From assembly GCA_004764695.1 (NCBI GenBank), contig SMSO01000031.1, positions 1,300,600 through 1,364,599 on the forward strand: 64,000 nucleotides of DNA, in the 5' to 3' direction. Shown one piece after another: positions 1 to 10,668 of the stretch (position 1 is the first letter of the stretch; the number at the start of each line of letters is the position of its first letter). Under the pieces are notes generated by a model that was given only the letters and a program-made list of their open reading frames with translations, did not search any database and had not been told where the DNA came from. A program made the translations under genes and the position numbers. Source of the DNA: Schizochytrium sp. TIO01. Lineage: Eukaryota; Sar; Bigyra; Thraustochytrida; Thraustochytriidae.

Positions 1-497
1 TGTAGTACCTAACTTGCTTAAATATATAAAAAAGAACTTCAGTCGCGTCTTTCAGAAATCTTGAAAATAAATACAAGATGCAGATCCATTCATGACAACA
101 CTGAGGGCTGCACTGCTGTCGACTCGAGTTGCGACAATTTGAACTTTTGCGATCCGCATCTGCAAAAGAGCAAGTTTGCAGCCCTAGATAGAGTAAAATC
201 TGCACATAAAACATTTTTTTTTTTAAATAAGAAAATGCAGAAAAAGGTTATTTATTATATCTTTCAATATCAAGTACAGAGTCTGTGTCAGCAACGATAC
301 AATCGGCAACTGCGCTTTGAAAATCACCATCTAAGTACCGTTTGCTTTATTTATAGAATGAAATAAAGTTTAAACCAAGGTGCCTTTAAAACGATCAAAG
401 TTCAGGCTCACGGAAGAAACTTGATTAATCTGTAGCTATTTAGCAACAGTCAAGATTTGTGTTCACTTCCCAAGCCCTTGCAATCATTGCATACAAG

Positions 498-947
498 TCA
501 GAGAAAACAAGCAAGAGCTCTTGCAAAGAACATGCTCGGTTTTGTCTGCCCTACTAGTATCTCCAATGATGCGCCAATGGAATAAATGAGTGGTTTATGA
601 CGTCGTTTTATCAAGTAGCCCAGCTCCCTCTTGGAAACCAAGGAAAACCGCAACCTTGAATTTTCCAGCTCCACTTGAAAACCGGGAGCGCAATTCTCCG
701 ACGCGAGTAAAGAGAACGTGAACACGCGGCTCGACTTTACCCTCAGTTTAGCGTCCGACCTCCAGTCTAAACTAAACCAAAGAAACGGCAAAACTAAGAC
801 TGTCACCAGCAAACCAGCAAACTGAAGCTTTTGGAGTCGCACAAGATCACGTTCCTCTCTCAATATCAGCGAGCTTAATTTTGCCTTCCTTCTGCGTGTT
901 TGTATCTGCTTGAAGTTCTGGCTTGCCAGACTGAACAGGCGTTCCAT
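498..947 (-). CDS. possible small single-pass membrane protein, unrecognised
   Basis: This ATG-started frame of 149 codons has a basic, helix-prone N-terminus (about residues 1-42, rich in Arg, Lys, Gln and Leu). A hydrophobic stretch around residues 44-60 could span a membrane, and about 85 mixed residues follow. I do not recognise a family. Nothing nearby supports it: the region is otherwise empty and base composition is only slightly above background. It could be chance open sequence; a transcript or a homologue would be needed to keep it. Confidence 0.25.
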   Translation of the reverse strand: MERLFSLASQNFKQIQTRRRKAKLSSLILREERDLVRLQKLQFAGLLVTVLVLPFLWFSLDWRSDAKLRVKSSRVFTFSLLASENCAPGFQVELENSRLRFSLVSKRELGYLIKRRHKPLIYSIGASLEILVGQTKPSMFFARALACFL

Positions 948-2687
948 GATACAGTTCTTTTAACTGAGTTGACATTAGCCAGATAAATAAACGTTTGGAA
1001 TTTGCTGATTCGAGGATACAGCGAAAAAACAGCAGTTACTAAAGCCTGATGGATTCCGGGCTACAGGTTGGAGGAGGCTCACATTATGGCTGCAAGCTTG
1101 ACGTCCACGAAAGGAGGATAAGAGCACTTGAGCAATCACTAAGTTGATTGTTTTGGTACCCAAGTAAAAAGGTTTTAAGGAATCGCCTCTGACTAGTGAG
1201 AGTGGTCACAGGGGCGACGGAGGTAGATATTTTACCTATCTATCTATCCATCTATTTCCCTGCCTCAGGTACCTACCTACCTTCCTACTTACCTACCCAG
1301 TGTTAGGTGGAAGCAAGAGCAGGTGCTTTTTGTCGCGAGTTTTGGGATGCGTTGCAAGGAGTGAAGAACTAACTGCCCCTTTTCGCTCTTTCATTGCCTG
1401 CATATGAGAGTGCATGTTCGCAAAGAGGCGCAAAAGAATAATAGGCCTGGGTGGAAAGAACACTGTGCGCATTGCATGTGGAACGGCGCGAAACACTTCT
1501 CAAATATCGCTCGCTGATGCTACCTCTTATCTTGAAGAGATGAGATCTACTTTGCCCGTGGGACTGAAGATCCTGTTGGAAGTCGGTATTACTTGAAACG
1601 AGCACGAGTAGGCTTGTAGCCAGACTACCTAACAATGTCAGGGATTCATGCACGTTTAGCGACAAGACGTGTTTGATGCAAAGAAGACAACAAGATTGGA
1701 AGCCGCTGCTGATGCCACCACCTTGGGCATATTAGATATGGAATCATAGCATGCTTGTGTTCTGTATCTTCTCCCTTCTCACGGAGCTGCAAAAGAGAAT
1801 GAAAGCGATGAAATTTACCCAAGTACGATCACCTTATCAATAGTCGTTATAAGTGGGAATTAAGATCGATGTCATGCTGGACTTCCTGAGATCTTGAAAA
1901 ACAAGATTGAAATTATACAGGCGGGAAAAAACTATGTAAAGTTCAAGGTTGATAACTATTGTGGTCCTGAATGATTAGTTGACCTCCGTGTTAATGCATC
2001 ATCACCAGAGTCCCTATCAAGCCACTGGAGACCTCAAGGACTGTAAAATGTATAGGAGTAGGAGTAGACCATCTGACAGAACCACAAATCATTGGCAACA
2101 CCTTTTTACGGTAAAATTCCCCAGTAGGACAAGCGAATATTACAGCGATCTCTGGACTGCAACTGCATTGTTCTATCGGCACTACTCACCAAAGTTGACC
2201 AGCGAGGTTCATTCAAGCCCCATTTCAGCTTCTTTAATCAACATTCAATTCAAACGATGTGATGCTCTTGAAAGCTTTTTCTCTTGTCCTTCAAAATGCT
2301 CAATTTTCAGAGAGGATTTATCATTCCTACGAATGGCAATTTTTTAGAAGCAAGCACCCTTTCTCAGACGGAGCCTTCTTAAAGTATCGTTCCACTATAA
2401 TTTCACCCAATTACACTCGTCTTGAGTATTTTCCACGCTCGCCCATCTCAGTTTGATCTCCCTTAACCTAAATTTATGCGCGAGTATTTTCTACTACCTA
2501 GTGTTTTTTACTACCTAGTGTCGCCACAGAATGCAAACCAAAGTCCCAACTTCGTTTGAGCTTCACACACCTTTCTTCGCCATTTTACGGCGCCTCTATG
2601 CGCCTGACTTTCTCATCCCTAGCCTCGTGGCTGCGCACTTCATTAAGCGGTCTAATTAAAGGGCTAATTAGTTTCCCTTTGTTCCCT

Positions 2688-2708
2688 CTTGACTGCATTG
2701 CAGTCAAG
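2688..2708. repeat. perfect short palindrome
   Basis: Two 10-bp arms (CTTGACTGCA and its exact reverse complement) flank a single T. It lies in non-coding sequence about 870 bp upstream of the complex III subunit gene. It could be a protein-binding site or chance. Confidence 0.5.
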
Positions 2709-3579
2709 TGGTACCATTAATAGTATCTATCAAAGTACTACTATGATTTATATTTTAATGAAGCAGTATATGACGCTCTTAGTAGTATCCTATACGTTCC
2801 TATCGTACTAAAACCTGCTCATATATGTTGATAGATCTCTGAGAGAGACAGCGAAATTTACTAATGAAAGGCTATGTACTCTTATTTACAGTTAAATGCC
2901 AGTGTTTCGCCTATTCGGTAGGAGTGTATATGCACTGGCTAGTCGATGACTGCGCATTAGCAAGCAGCTAGATGCGTCTTAGTGCGGTGCAGGCAGGGTG
3001 CTATAACTCATAGTAAGGTTTTATCTACAGTCAAGAATACTGAATAACTGATAGTAGTATACTATAGAGAAAATGGCTGCAAGTGTCGGAAAGCTGGTGT
3101 GCTCGATGGCAGGTGGATACTCAAGTTGATGCTGGGTTTAGTTTACTTGCACTGGGAAATGATGCACTTTGCGTCATATCTGTTCTCTTGAGTGTACTAA
3201 TTGATTTATTTACCACACTGCAAGAGCTGCTTGGCCTCTGCTCCTGCGCTGCTTCACCTCCTCGTCAGCTTCTCTTAACAAATAACCAAATAATCCTCGA
3301 TTCTTGTTCTTAGCAGCACTATTTGTTACTTAGCTCTCTTTGCATTCTCTACTTTCCTGATCTATAGTTGACTATGCCACTCTTCTATTGTTCACTTGTG
3401 GGAATATAGTTCACTTTATGAGTTGTATTCTCTATTTGTTGCTGGTTTATAGGCAGGAAGCAGTGATGAGCAGCATTCATCTGCATTCACAGTCAGCAGC
3501 GTCGCAGTAGTTCTGGTTCGCGAGCTCCGCCTCCACCCGTAGTCCCGTCGTCCGTCGCACGTACACCCTCAACAGCACG

Positions 3580-3912
3580 ATGATCGCCTCCGTCTCCGGT
3601 GCCCTGGCCCGCGCGGCCACCCGCTCTGCCCGCCCTGCTCTCAGCCAGGGCGTCCGCGCCCGCAACATGGCCACCTCTGCGGCCCCCGCAAGCGGCTTCT
3701 CGCTGTACAACACGCTCTTCTCTTCGAACGCTCGCTACGTGCTCTTTGTTGTGGCTGGCGCCACCGCTGGTGAGCTCGTCTACGGCTTCGTCGGCGACTC
3801 CATCTGGGAGATGAACAACCGCGGCAAGCTCTACCACCACATCGACTGGAGCAAGTGGGAGTCCCTCTACGTGCCCGACGAGGATGAGGAGGATGAGGAG
3901 GACGACGAGTAA
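3580..3912 (+). CDS. QCR9: cytochrome b-c1 complex subunit 9 (complex III)
   Basis: This 110-residue protein matches the small UQCR10/QCR9 subunit of mitochondrial respiratory complex III. Residues 1-40 are rich in Arg, Ala and Ser with almost no acids, as in a mitochondrial presequence. The core follows: an LYNTLF segment, a transmembrane helix (about residues 58-72), then an asparagine and GKLY motif matching the INEGKLWKHI segment of the animal protein. The C-terminus is a run of Glu and Asp (about residues 97-110), longer and more acidic than I expect for the family. The gene is intronless and much more GC-rich than its surroundings, which suggests high expression. The start is the first ATG, directly before the presequence. 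Confidence 0.85.
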   Translation: MIASVSGALARAATRSARPALSQGVRARNMATSAAPASGFSLYNTLFSSNARYVLFVVAGATAGELVYGFVGDSIWEMNNRGKLYHHIDWSKWESLYVPDEDEEDEEDDE

Positions 3913-5001
3913 GTCCGCAAAGCCTTCTCCCGTTCTCCCTCGCACCTTTGAGGCCTACGAGTCGCCGGATCGACTCGCAATCGCAATCAAATTGCCATAG
4001 TTTCGCTTTATATATTAATGATAGCAGCCAAGGAACAGGAAATCTAGAGAATCTATCTCATCTCATCAGAAAGGTTAATGGACAATCAACTGTCAAGACT
4101 TAACGTTAGATCAAGATGTTGAGGTACTTGATGGATGGAGCTTGAATTAGTTTACAATTGAGCTTTTACACACTGTCTTCTGCTTTTTTTTAAATGAAAA
4201 GGTAGATTTGCTTTGATTTCCTGGTTCTGTGGATTGTTATTTTTGATGAAGCGACTGCTTGGCGGTTTGGGTTTTGCGCATTTTGAGTTGAAGCCATTCA
4301 TGGCGCCAACACGGGCTGAAGGGGTGAGAAGGGGTGGGAGGATACGCTTATGTGGATATGCCTACATAGTTTTCCCGTTTATACCGAATTTCATGGAGCG
4401 ATGTCGGAAGAGACTTACTTCGATGCACCTCTTTGCATCTTCTTTGGTGGAGGCTCGTGAGTTGACGGGTGGATGCGTTCAAGGAGTTTATCCCTAGGAA
4501 ATGTGGTCATGTGAAGCCAAAGGGCAGATGAAGTTAAAGAAAGGGTTCAAAGGTGAAGAGGCGAGAATTGTGCTCCATTAGCGTGCATTCCATGTCTCAA
4601 TCATTAAGGTATCCATCTGAACTTTTAAAAATAACTTTCACTTGCTTTTCGCAGCCACTCCTTCCAAGGAACCTCCTTTTTAGCACTCATTTACTCAAGG
4701 ACCATCACCAAGACTAAGCTCAGACGGCTTTGCTTCGCCTGCTGCATTGCATTTCATTGCTTGCATCCTCAGCCCACATTCTCTCACAATTCCTTTTTTT
4801 TTTCAAGATAGCCAGCGTTCATTGACTCTCGTCAATTTGAGTTCAGATCCCAGCTTCCACAACAAATCACAGCTGGGTCTCGGCACTCCAGTTACAAGTA
4901 TCGTTGAGACTAGCTGCCTTGTGCACGCATTTGCAAGTACTCTTTACTCCAATTACAACCCCCAACATTTTCATTCTGCTTACCCGAGAGAATTTCTATC
5001 A
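3913..5001. other. intergenic region between QCR9 and Gemin2 3' ends
   Basis: Convergent spacer between the plus-strand QCR9 gene and the minus-strand Gemin2 gene. Two short plus-strand frames (4213-4497 and 4747-5031) show no recognisable protein features; I treat them as chance. Confidence 0.5.
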
Positions 5002-6063
5002 CTACAAAAAACAATCAAAGTGGTCGTGTAAGATGTAAAGCAACACGTCGCTGTCTGCATCCTTATCTGCCCGACGCCGAGTGCACAGCAAACGAAGCAA
5101 ATCCCGCAAGTGACTCTCCATACCCACACTTAATGGGGTATCGAGACGTAGTAGTAGTCCATACATCCACCGCAATGTGCGGCCCGGAATATGAAGATGC
5201 TGCTGTTTTGGCTGGTCTTGCTGCTTATCTTGTTGTAACTCGGGTTCTTCGCGGCATGTTTCTGTTTCGTTGTCGGTACCTTGCTTGTCATAGACACTGA
5301 CGTCTTCATCAGTGCTCTCATGATTAACTTGAGTCCTTGCTGTCTTGTTTTCAGATTTCCTGTTATCAGAAGAAGTATTGCTTGCCTCGTCACAATTATC
5401 TTGATCATCGTTTTTGTTCTTGCTCTCGTTAGTTCTATCTTGTTTGTTTCCATCATTATCTCCATTTGAGGTGGACATGAGAGAATAGATTAGATCCTTA
5501 AGCACCCGAGAAGCATCAGACTGATCTAGCTCCATCAGCACGCTGAGTAGAGGTTCGTCATTTTCAACCATCGCTTGCCATGCCCTAGCATCAGATTTGG
5601 AGGGTACAGAAACAGCCTTAATACCGTGCGAGGCGTCAAAGGCATCAATCTCCTCGCCACAGGTAGCCTGGCCGAATCGACGATCCTCCCATACGTCTAA
5701 GTACTCACGGAGGGATCGAAATTGGTCCACGAGATGGGATCTCCACGAAGCTGAAGGCGATGGCTGTGGGAGATCGGGCTCGTTGCGGAGCTCGACGGCA
5801 GCCTTCTTAGTCTTGAGGAGCACCTCTGCCTCAATCTCTGCAAGCCTCTGATCATCGACGCGAGTGACACGAGGCAAAAGGCTCGCTTCGAGACGTGCCC
5901 GAGCAAGGAACTCGTCTGCGTCTTCGCACGGAACTCCCGCTCGAAGGCGGTTCAACAGTTCATCCTGAGGAATCCGGCAGGAAAACGGGAGCGCAGTGCC
6001 TCCGGAGGCAGCCTCACCGACATCCGCATGCCCATCCAGAGCAGCCAATATATCAGCATCCAT
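5002..6063 (-). CDS. GEMIN2: Gemin2 / SIP1, SMN-complex snRNP assembly factor
   Basis: Gemin2 holds the ring of Sm proteins during assembly of spliceosomal snRNPs in the cytoplasm. Family features are visible in order: an N-terminal segment with an EFLARARLEA helix (about residues 50-60; the family has YLRRVQIEA), a W-x3-L-x-DQF-x-LR helix (about residues 105-118), a D-E-PLLS-V-M-x-LDQ helix (about 167-182), and a C-terminal GRTLRWMYGLLLRLDTPL segment matching the human W-YALLACLEKPL helix. Between the last two helices is an acidic Asn/Asp/Lys/Gln-rich insert of about 90 residues that the animal protein lacks. The longest frame starts with TTG at 6081; the first ATG is at 6063, giving 353 residues. 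It is divergent to the methyltransferase gene at 6458, with about 395 bp between the starts. Confidence 0.8.
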   Translation of the reverse strand: MDADILAALDGHADVGEAASGGTALPFSCRIPQDELLNRLRAGVPCEDADEFLARARLEASLLPRVTRVDDQRLAEIEAEVLLKTKKAAVELRNEPDLPQPSPSASWRSHLVDQFRSLREYLDVWEDRRFGQATCGEEIDAFDASHGIKAVSVPSKSDARAWQAMVENDEPLLSVLMELDQSDASRVLKDLIYSLMSTSNGDNDGNKQDRTNESKNKNDDQDNCDEASNTSSDNRKSENKTARTQVNHESTDEDVSVYDKQGTDNETETCREEPELQQDKQQDQPKQQHLHIPGRTLRWMYGLLLRLDTPLSVGMESHLRDLLRLLCTRRRADKDADSDVLLYILHDHFDCFL

Positions 6064-6457
6064 GATGCGAGCAAGTTGCAAGTTTAGTCAAGCTCAATTA
6101 GATTTTAGAGCGACCCGGCTCTGGCATTAAGTCTTGAACTAGGTACTGTGATGTTCACGTTGACGCAAAAATGTACGAGGACAAGGTAACAGAGGGAACC
6201 TGCTCCGTCGTACTCATGGGTTGCTCAAGTTCCAAAAGTTCTGATGCGAGACTATTGCTTGTGGTAGTACATACCTACCTACCTACATAAGTATTGGGGT
6301 AGTAGTACTTTTACTAATGTAGGTAGTCCTTGGAATAAGGTGCGATTGTAAAAAGGGAACGTGTTGGTGGTGGAGAAAGAAACGTGACTAACGAGTGCGG
6401 CAGAACAGCTGCGGCGTAAGACGACAAACGATTAGGCAAGGAAAGCTGGCATCCACG
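6064..6457. promoter_or_regulatory. shared divergent promoter region with TACCTA motifs
   Basis: This gap of about 395 bp separates the starts of Gemin2 (minus) and the zinc-finger methyltransferase (plus), so it must hold both promoters. At about 6266-6330 it carries a cluster of GTAGTAC, triple CTAC and TAGGTAG motifs in both orientations. The same motifs appear upstream of many other genes in the window. Confidence 0.5.
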
Positions 6458-7516
6458 ATGGGATCGGAGAAAGCACTGAAGATTGTATGGAAACATCTTG
6501 ATGACTGTAAGCCAAACACGGCTGGAGCGGACCTTGTGGCTGACATCGTGCAAGAACACAAAGCTCAACTGAGAGCCAAGGGGCTGCTGCAGAATGAATC
6601 CGTGGTGTCAACAGCAGAGGAAGTGATGTCATCGACAGTGGAGGATGCAACTGATGATGACACAACAGTTCAGAAAAAACTACAAGAATGTAACATTGAT
6701 GGAAACAATGAGCAAGATAACCAGCCTATTGCGAATAATGCTCCGCAGCGTGGAATTGTGTGCTATAGCTCCAAGACCTTTCGCAACTTGACAGATTTGC
6801 TCATCCCCTCTGACTTTGTACTCGAGGTGGGGTGTGCACATGGAATGTGCTCCAAAGAGATTCTCCGCAAACTCAATAACAACCCTGCGCATTTCATGGG
6901 TATCGACACAGCAAAGTACTGCATTAAGACATGCATGCAAAACTTGCCAGATCATAATTTCCGTGGGCTTGACGCGCTTAATGAATGGTGGATGATTGAC
7001 AAAGAGGTTCAGGAGCTTGCATCTGCACCAGATGTTCATCGCCGTGTAGTCTTTCTTGACATTGGCGGAAACCGGGAATTTGAAACTGTTGTGGCAATGG
7101 TGCGCTTTCTCGATGCCAAAATGCGCTTCTCACTCATCGTTATTAAATCTGAGGAGGTATTCGTCAAAGCAGAAGCCTCAAAGGGTTTGAGCTCTGAACG
7201 TTGGCTTGAGCTTGAGGAGGAAGCGCGCAAGTGCTTCGAACGTGAGACAGCCGAGGTACCGCCTGTTGCTCCACGCAAAGCTCCTCGCCGCTCCAACCAG
7301 GATGGAGTTGAATTCTGTCTCTTTCATAACTACGACCCTCTTGGATGCAAACGGTACAATAACAGCGAGTTGCCCTCTTCATCCGTCTGTGCTCGTGACC
7401 ATACAAACTGCCATAGATGCGGCCAACCGGGACATCGTGGACTTGAATGCACTGAAGCTGACATGGATAAAGGTGCAGTTGCTATGCTGATGGCTGCAGC
7501 TCCATCTGCTGAATGA
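6458..7516 (+). CDS. SAM-dependent methyltransferase with C-terminal zinc fingers
   Basis: This 352-residue protein joins a Rossmann-type methyltransferase to nucleic-acid-type zinc fingers. Residues about 110-230 carry the SAM-binding motif I (LEVGCAHG, residues 122-129), an acidic motif II (GIDTAKY), and a later VVFLDIGG strand. Near the C-terminus is a possible CCCH finger (C-x9-C-x13-C-x3-H). It is followed by a clear zinc knuckle, C-x2-C-x4-H-x4-C (residues 318-331, CHRCGQPGHRGLEC). The zinc knuckle points to an RNA or single-stranded DNA substrate; that is inference. The longest frame begins with GTG at 6395, but the first ATG is at 6458. It is divergent to Gemin2. I do not know an orthologue by name. 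Confidence 0.7.
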   Translation: MGSEKALKIVWKHLDDCKPNTAGADLVADIVQEHKAQLRAKGLLQNESVVSTAEEVMSSTVEDATDDDTTVQKKLQECNIDGNNEQDNQPIANNAPQRGIVCYSSKTFRNLTDLLIPSDFVLEVGCAHGMCSKEILRKLNNNPAHFMGIDTAKYCIKTCMQNLPDHNFRGLDALNEWWMIDKEVQELASAPDVHRRVVFLDIGGNREFETVVAMVRFLDAKMRFSLIVIKSEEVFVKAEASKGLSSERWLELEEEARKCFERETAEVPPVAPRKAPRRSNQDGVEFCLFHNYDPLGCKRYNNSELPSSSVCARDHTNCHRCGQPGHRGLECTEADMDKGAVAMLMAAAPSAE

Positions 7517-8041
7517 GGCTGAAAAGGACGGCAAAGAAAATATTAGCCAGAGCCCTACTCCCTTTAGTAATGCACTCTCTATAGGCTGCAATAACTTTCC
7601 TTTATGGTAAGATGTGTGATTCTCTGGCTTAGAACGCTAGAGGTTTTTCCCATATCCTAGTTTCATTACAACCCTTCTGATTGATTGTTTTGGGACTGTA
7701 CCCCAGTGTCTAATTCTCCTATTACTTCATTACTTCATAATTTATGTATTCTACTATCACGATTTTAAAACTTTGCGAACTCGGGCACTGACTTGTAGCG
7801 CATTGTTACTCACTGTAAAACACAATCAATACTTCATAGGCTTGCATGTACATCATTTTGTTCTAAATTTCATCTTTTAGAGTGATAAAAAGGGAGCCGA
7901 AGATTGGTTTAGGTATCACGGATTATACAACCCAGGAGCTAATGTCCGAAACTCCCCTAACTTTAAAGAAAGAGCGATCCTGTTGATTTGGACACATAGA
8001 GAAACACAAAGTGGGATGAGAGCCGCTTTCAAGAACATGTT
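7517..8041. other. convergent 3' spacer
   Basis: AT-rich spacer between two converging methyltransferase genes, which must hold both 3' ends. No further gene is seen. Confidence 0.6.
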
Positions 8042-9055
8042 TCATCTACTTTTTTCGTCGCACTCTGTTGCTGCTATCAAAGGGTCTTTAACGTACTCCC
8101 ATACGTTGCGACCCCAATTTTCTGTGGTTCCCAACTTATGATAGGAAGGAAACCATTTGGAAAGCTCCTCCTCAATGAAAGCGTCTAATTCTACCTGGCT
8201 GCCGATACCAATTTCTAGAAAGCTTGCAGGCACAGTAGCACCAGCTCTGCGTAGGCGTCGTTTCGCGTTACGATAGCTCTTCCATAATTGAGGTTCAATT
8301 ACAAGTGACCCACGCGTACACTTACCAATGCGTTGCAGCAGTCTAATAAGGCCTTCATCACCATAATTAAGGTGCACCCACATTGTGACTCCAAAACATG
8401 TTACGAGGTCGTACGATTTATGAAGCACCTCAGGATCGTGGTCATACGCAGCAACATCATCTGCAATAAGTTCTACCTCGCTGATATCTAGGGCTTCTTG
8501 GCCTCTAGCAATTAGAGCTGCATCGATATCTACTCCCACAGCTTTGACATGTTGTGCTCCGCCACGAGTCAGAAGTGCTTCTCGAAAGAGCTTTGTTAAG
8601 GTCCCGTCGTTGCAGCCAATGTCTAAGATACGGAGATGTGCGGTCGTGCCCCCGGCCTTTGCCACAATTCCTTGCCAAAACTCGTCAGGTAGTTCGCGGA
8701 GGCGTGCTGCTGGAGGATTGAATTCGTAGTACTTGTGAAAATTGCCCAGCAAATGGCCCTCAGGTGCGTTTGATGGTGAAACCCGCTCCAACGCTGCCTT
8801 TCTGCCTAAAGTAGTCGTTCCATCAGCACATGATGACTCCGGCGCAATGACCTCTTGCTCGACTCTGCTTGTGTTCCCTGGTGTCGAAGCTTTCACCTCG
8901 ACTGTATCAGCTTCGGCGCTGTTTTCCTTCGGCGCTGCTGCTGCTGGTGGTTCTGACGCAATCGCATCGGACATCGGCGCACTGCCAGTCGTTGCGGTTT
9001 CTAAGACAGAGGCGCTCTCTGAAAGCTGCTCAGGGGGGCTCGTCAAAGACGTCAT
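8042..9055 (-). CDS. BCDIN3D: BCDIN3D/Bin3-type RNA 5'-phosphate methyltransferase
   Basis: Bin3-family enzymes methylate the 5' phosphate of RNAs; animal BCDIN3D acts on tRNA-His and some precursor microRNAs, and MEPCE caps 7SK RNA. Residues 1-98 are a low-complexity Ala/Glu/Ser leader. The catalytic part starts with GNFHKYYEFNPP (104-115). SAM motif I is ILDIGCNDGTLT (143-154), then GVDID (174-178). The family signature MWVHLNYGDEGL (225-236) and IEPQLWKSYRNAKRRLR (253-269) follow. The spacing and the short catalytic domain of about 235 residues look more like BCDIN3D than MEPCE. The start is the first ATG. The gene is intronless and converges with the neighbouring zinc-finger methyltransferase. 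Confidence 0.85.
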   Translation of the reverse strand: MTSLTSPPEQLSESASVLETATTGSAPMSDAIASEPPAAAAPKENSAEADTVEVKASTPGNTSRVEQEVIAPESSCADGTTTLGRKAALERVSPSNAPEGHLLGNFHKYYEFNPPAARLRELPDEFWQGIVAKAGGTTAHLRILDIGCNDGTLTKLFREALLTRGGAQHVKAVGVDIDAALIARGQEALDISEVELIADDVAAYDHDPEVLHKSYDLVTCFGVTMWVHLNYGDEGLIRLLQRIGKCTRGSLVIEPQLWKSYRNAKRRLRRAGATVPASFLEIGIGSQVELDAFIEEELSKWFPSYHKLGTTENWGRNVWEYVKDPLIAATECDEKSR

Positions 9056-10668
9056 TCGATGGCTAAAGCCAATTCGATGGGCTTTGTCAAAATACGCGGA
9101 GACTTGGATTTGATTTGGAGGGTTGGTGGTTGTTTACTGTTATGTTAGGCCTAGGTTTAATTAATACTTTACCATACCTGTAAATTTTCAAAGTTATACG
9201 AAAGACTCGGATGTATACTAACTTCAGCCTGGCCACTTAAAGCCAACAGGAAGAGGCCAGGGCTTGCTAGCTATGCCTGGCTCGGCACATATAAATGAAA
9301 AAGACCAGGCAGCATAGATGCGCGTAATTCTTTACATCGAACTGAAGATAAAAATAACTTGCAAGAAGAAAGGATTTAACAAGAGTTAAATTGTTTATCG
9401 CGCCGTTTGATGATCCTTGAGTTTTATACCTCAGCTAGATTACAACCTCTTTAACAGTTTCTGATTGAGAGATGCCCACGAGATTTCACTTGTCTGAGTC
9501 GGAATAAACCAAATAATAACAAAACAAGACTACAAATTAATTAATTAAAAAAAAGAACCAAAACATCTGGGAAGGGATATCTTGGGAAACCTCAGTTGGC
9601 TTTCACTAGACACTGTTATCTGCAGCTTACGACACATTAACCAATGTTAATGAGAACAGCAAGAAAGTGCTTCATCGGAAATTCATCGACAAACCTCACC
9701 TTATCTTGAAATGAAATGCCGATGTGAAAGTAAAATGAATATGAGTTTATATATTACTGTCATAAGCTAGGTTTTCGAAGTTTTGCCCTCCTTCCAGTTT
9801 TGTTGCTCACGAAGGTCTGTGCATGAGGTTCTTATCGTTTTGGGGCTAGCTCTATTGTCAAAACAGCGAATAGTTTAAAACTTTGCTGACATAATTCAAA
9901 CGCGGAGTCTGTGCGTGCCCAACTAACAGGCTGAAATGGCGTCTTCTCTAATTCATCAAAGCCCGATGAATCAGATTGTTCGATGCACTTTGCAACCCTG
10001 AAAACCAAAAGGTTTTGCTAACAAGAATAAATGTTATGCCTTGAACTATTTATTTCAGTGCGCGAGTTACTTGTCGAACATAGGAAGCTCTAGCGGGCAA
10101 AGTAAATTTAGTGAGAGTTGCCCCACTGACTATGATAAAGCTGCCATGAACGATGTTCATTGTGTGCAGCGTCCAATACATTGATAATCACAGTGGTGCC
10201 ACTAAAACGGAGAGACACTGAAGACTCTCGTAATATGCCACCGCTATAATTAGGTCACTATAGACATTCAGCAATCTGAATAAAGATAAAATAAGGCATA
10301 CAATTCAATACTATTTGAAGTACTTCTTAAACCTTTTAGCAAACTTTAAGTTACATTCTGCCAAGGCCTTCTTAGATCTATCTTTGTACCTGATGAGTTT
10401 CGCAATATACTCGAGCTAATGGGGATTCAAAGGCCGGGTTGGAGGGGACCTTTGAAGAAGTTTGAATCACGTTTCAATGTGTCTATTGGTAGCCCTCGTG
10501 AACAATTTCTACCTAATGACAGTATTTAAACGGCTACAACATGTAGTTGATGTCAATAAACGTTATTATCTACTCGAGATATACTAAATTAACTCATTTT
10601 TAGCTTGTAAACAAAATAACCTCGTGTCAGAAAACAACAAAGCTCTTCGCCTTCCTTACAGGAAGATC
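9056..10668. other. intergenic region
   Basis: AT-rich sequence of 1.6 kb with no open frame worth calling. A TAGGCCTAGGTTTAATTAA stretch at about 9145 lies roughly 90 bp upstream of the BCDIN3D-like start and resembles motifs upstream of other genes. Confidence 0.55.

Larger units (their letters stand above)
1..3500. other. 5' gene-poor stretch
   Basis: No secure gene is visible. The region is AT-rich, has only short open frames, and holds scattered TACCTA/TAGTAC motifs (positions 2-10, about 2497-2520, about 3053) and a run of CTAT/CCTAC simple sequence at about 1225-1305. One 149-codon frame on the minus strand (498-947) is listed separately. A perfect 10-bp-arm palindrome lies at 2688-2708. 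Confidence 0.6.
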
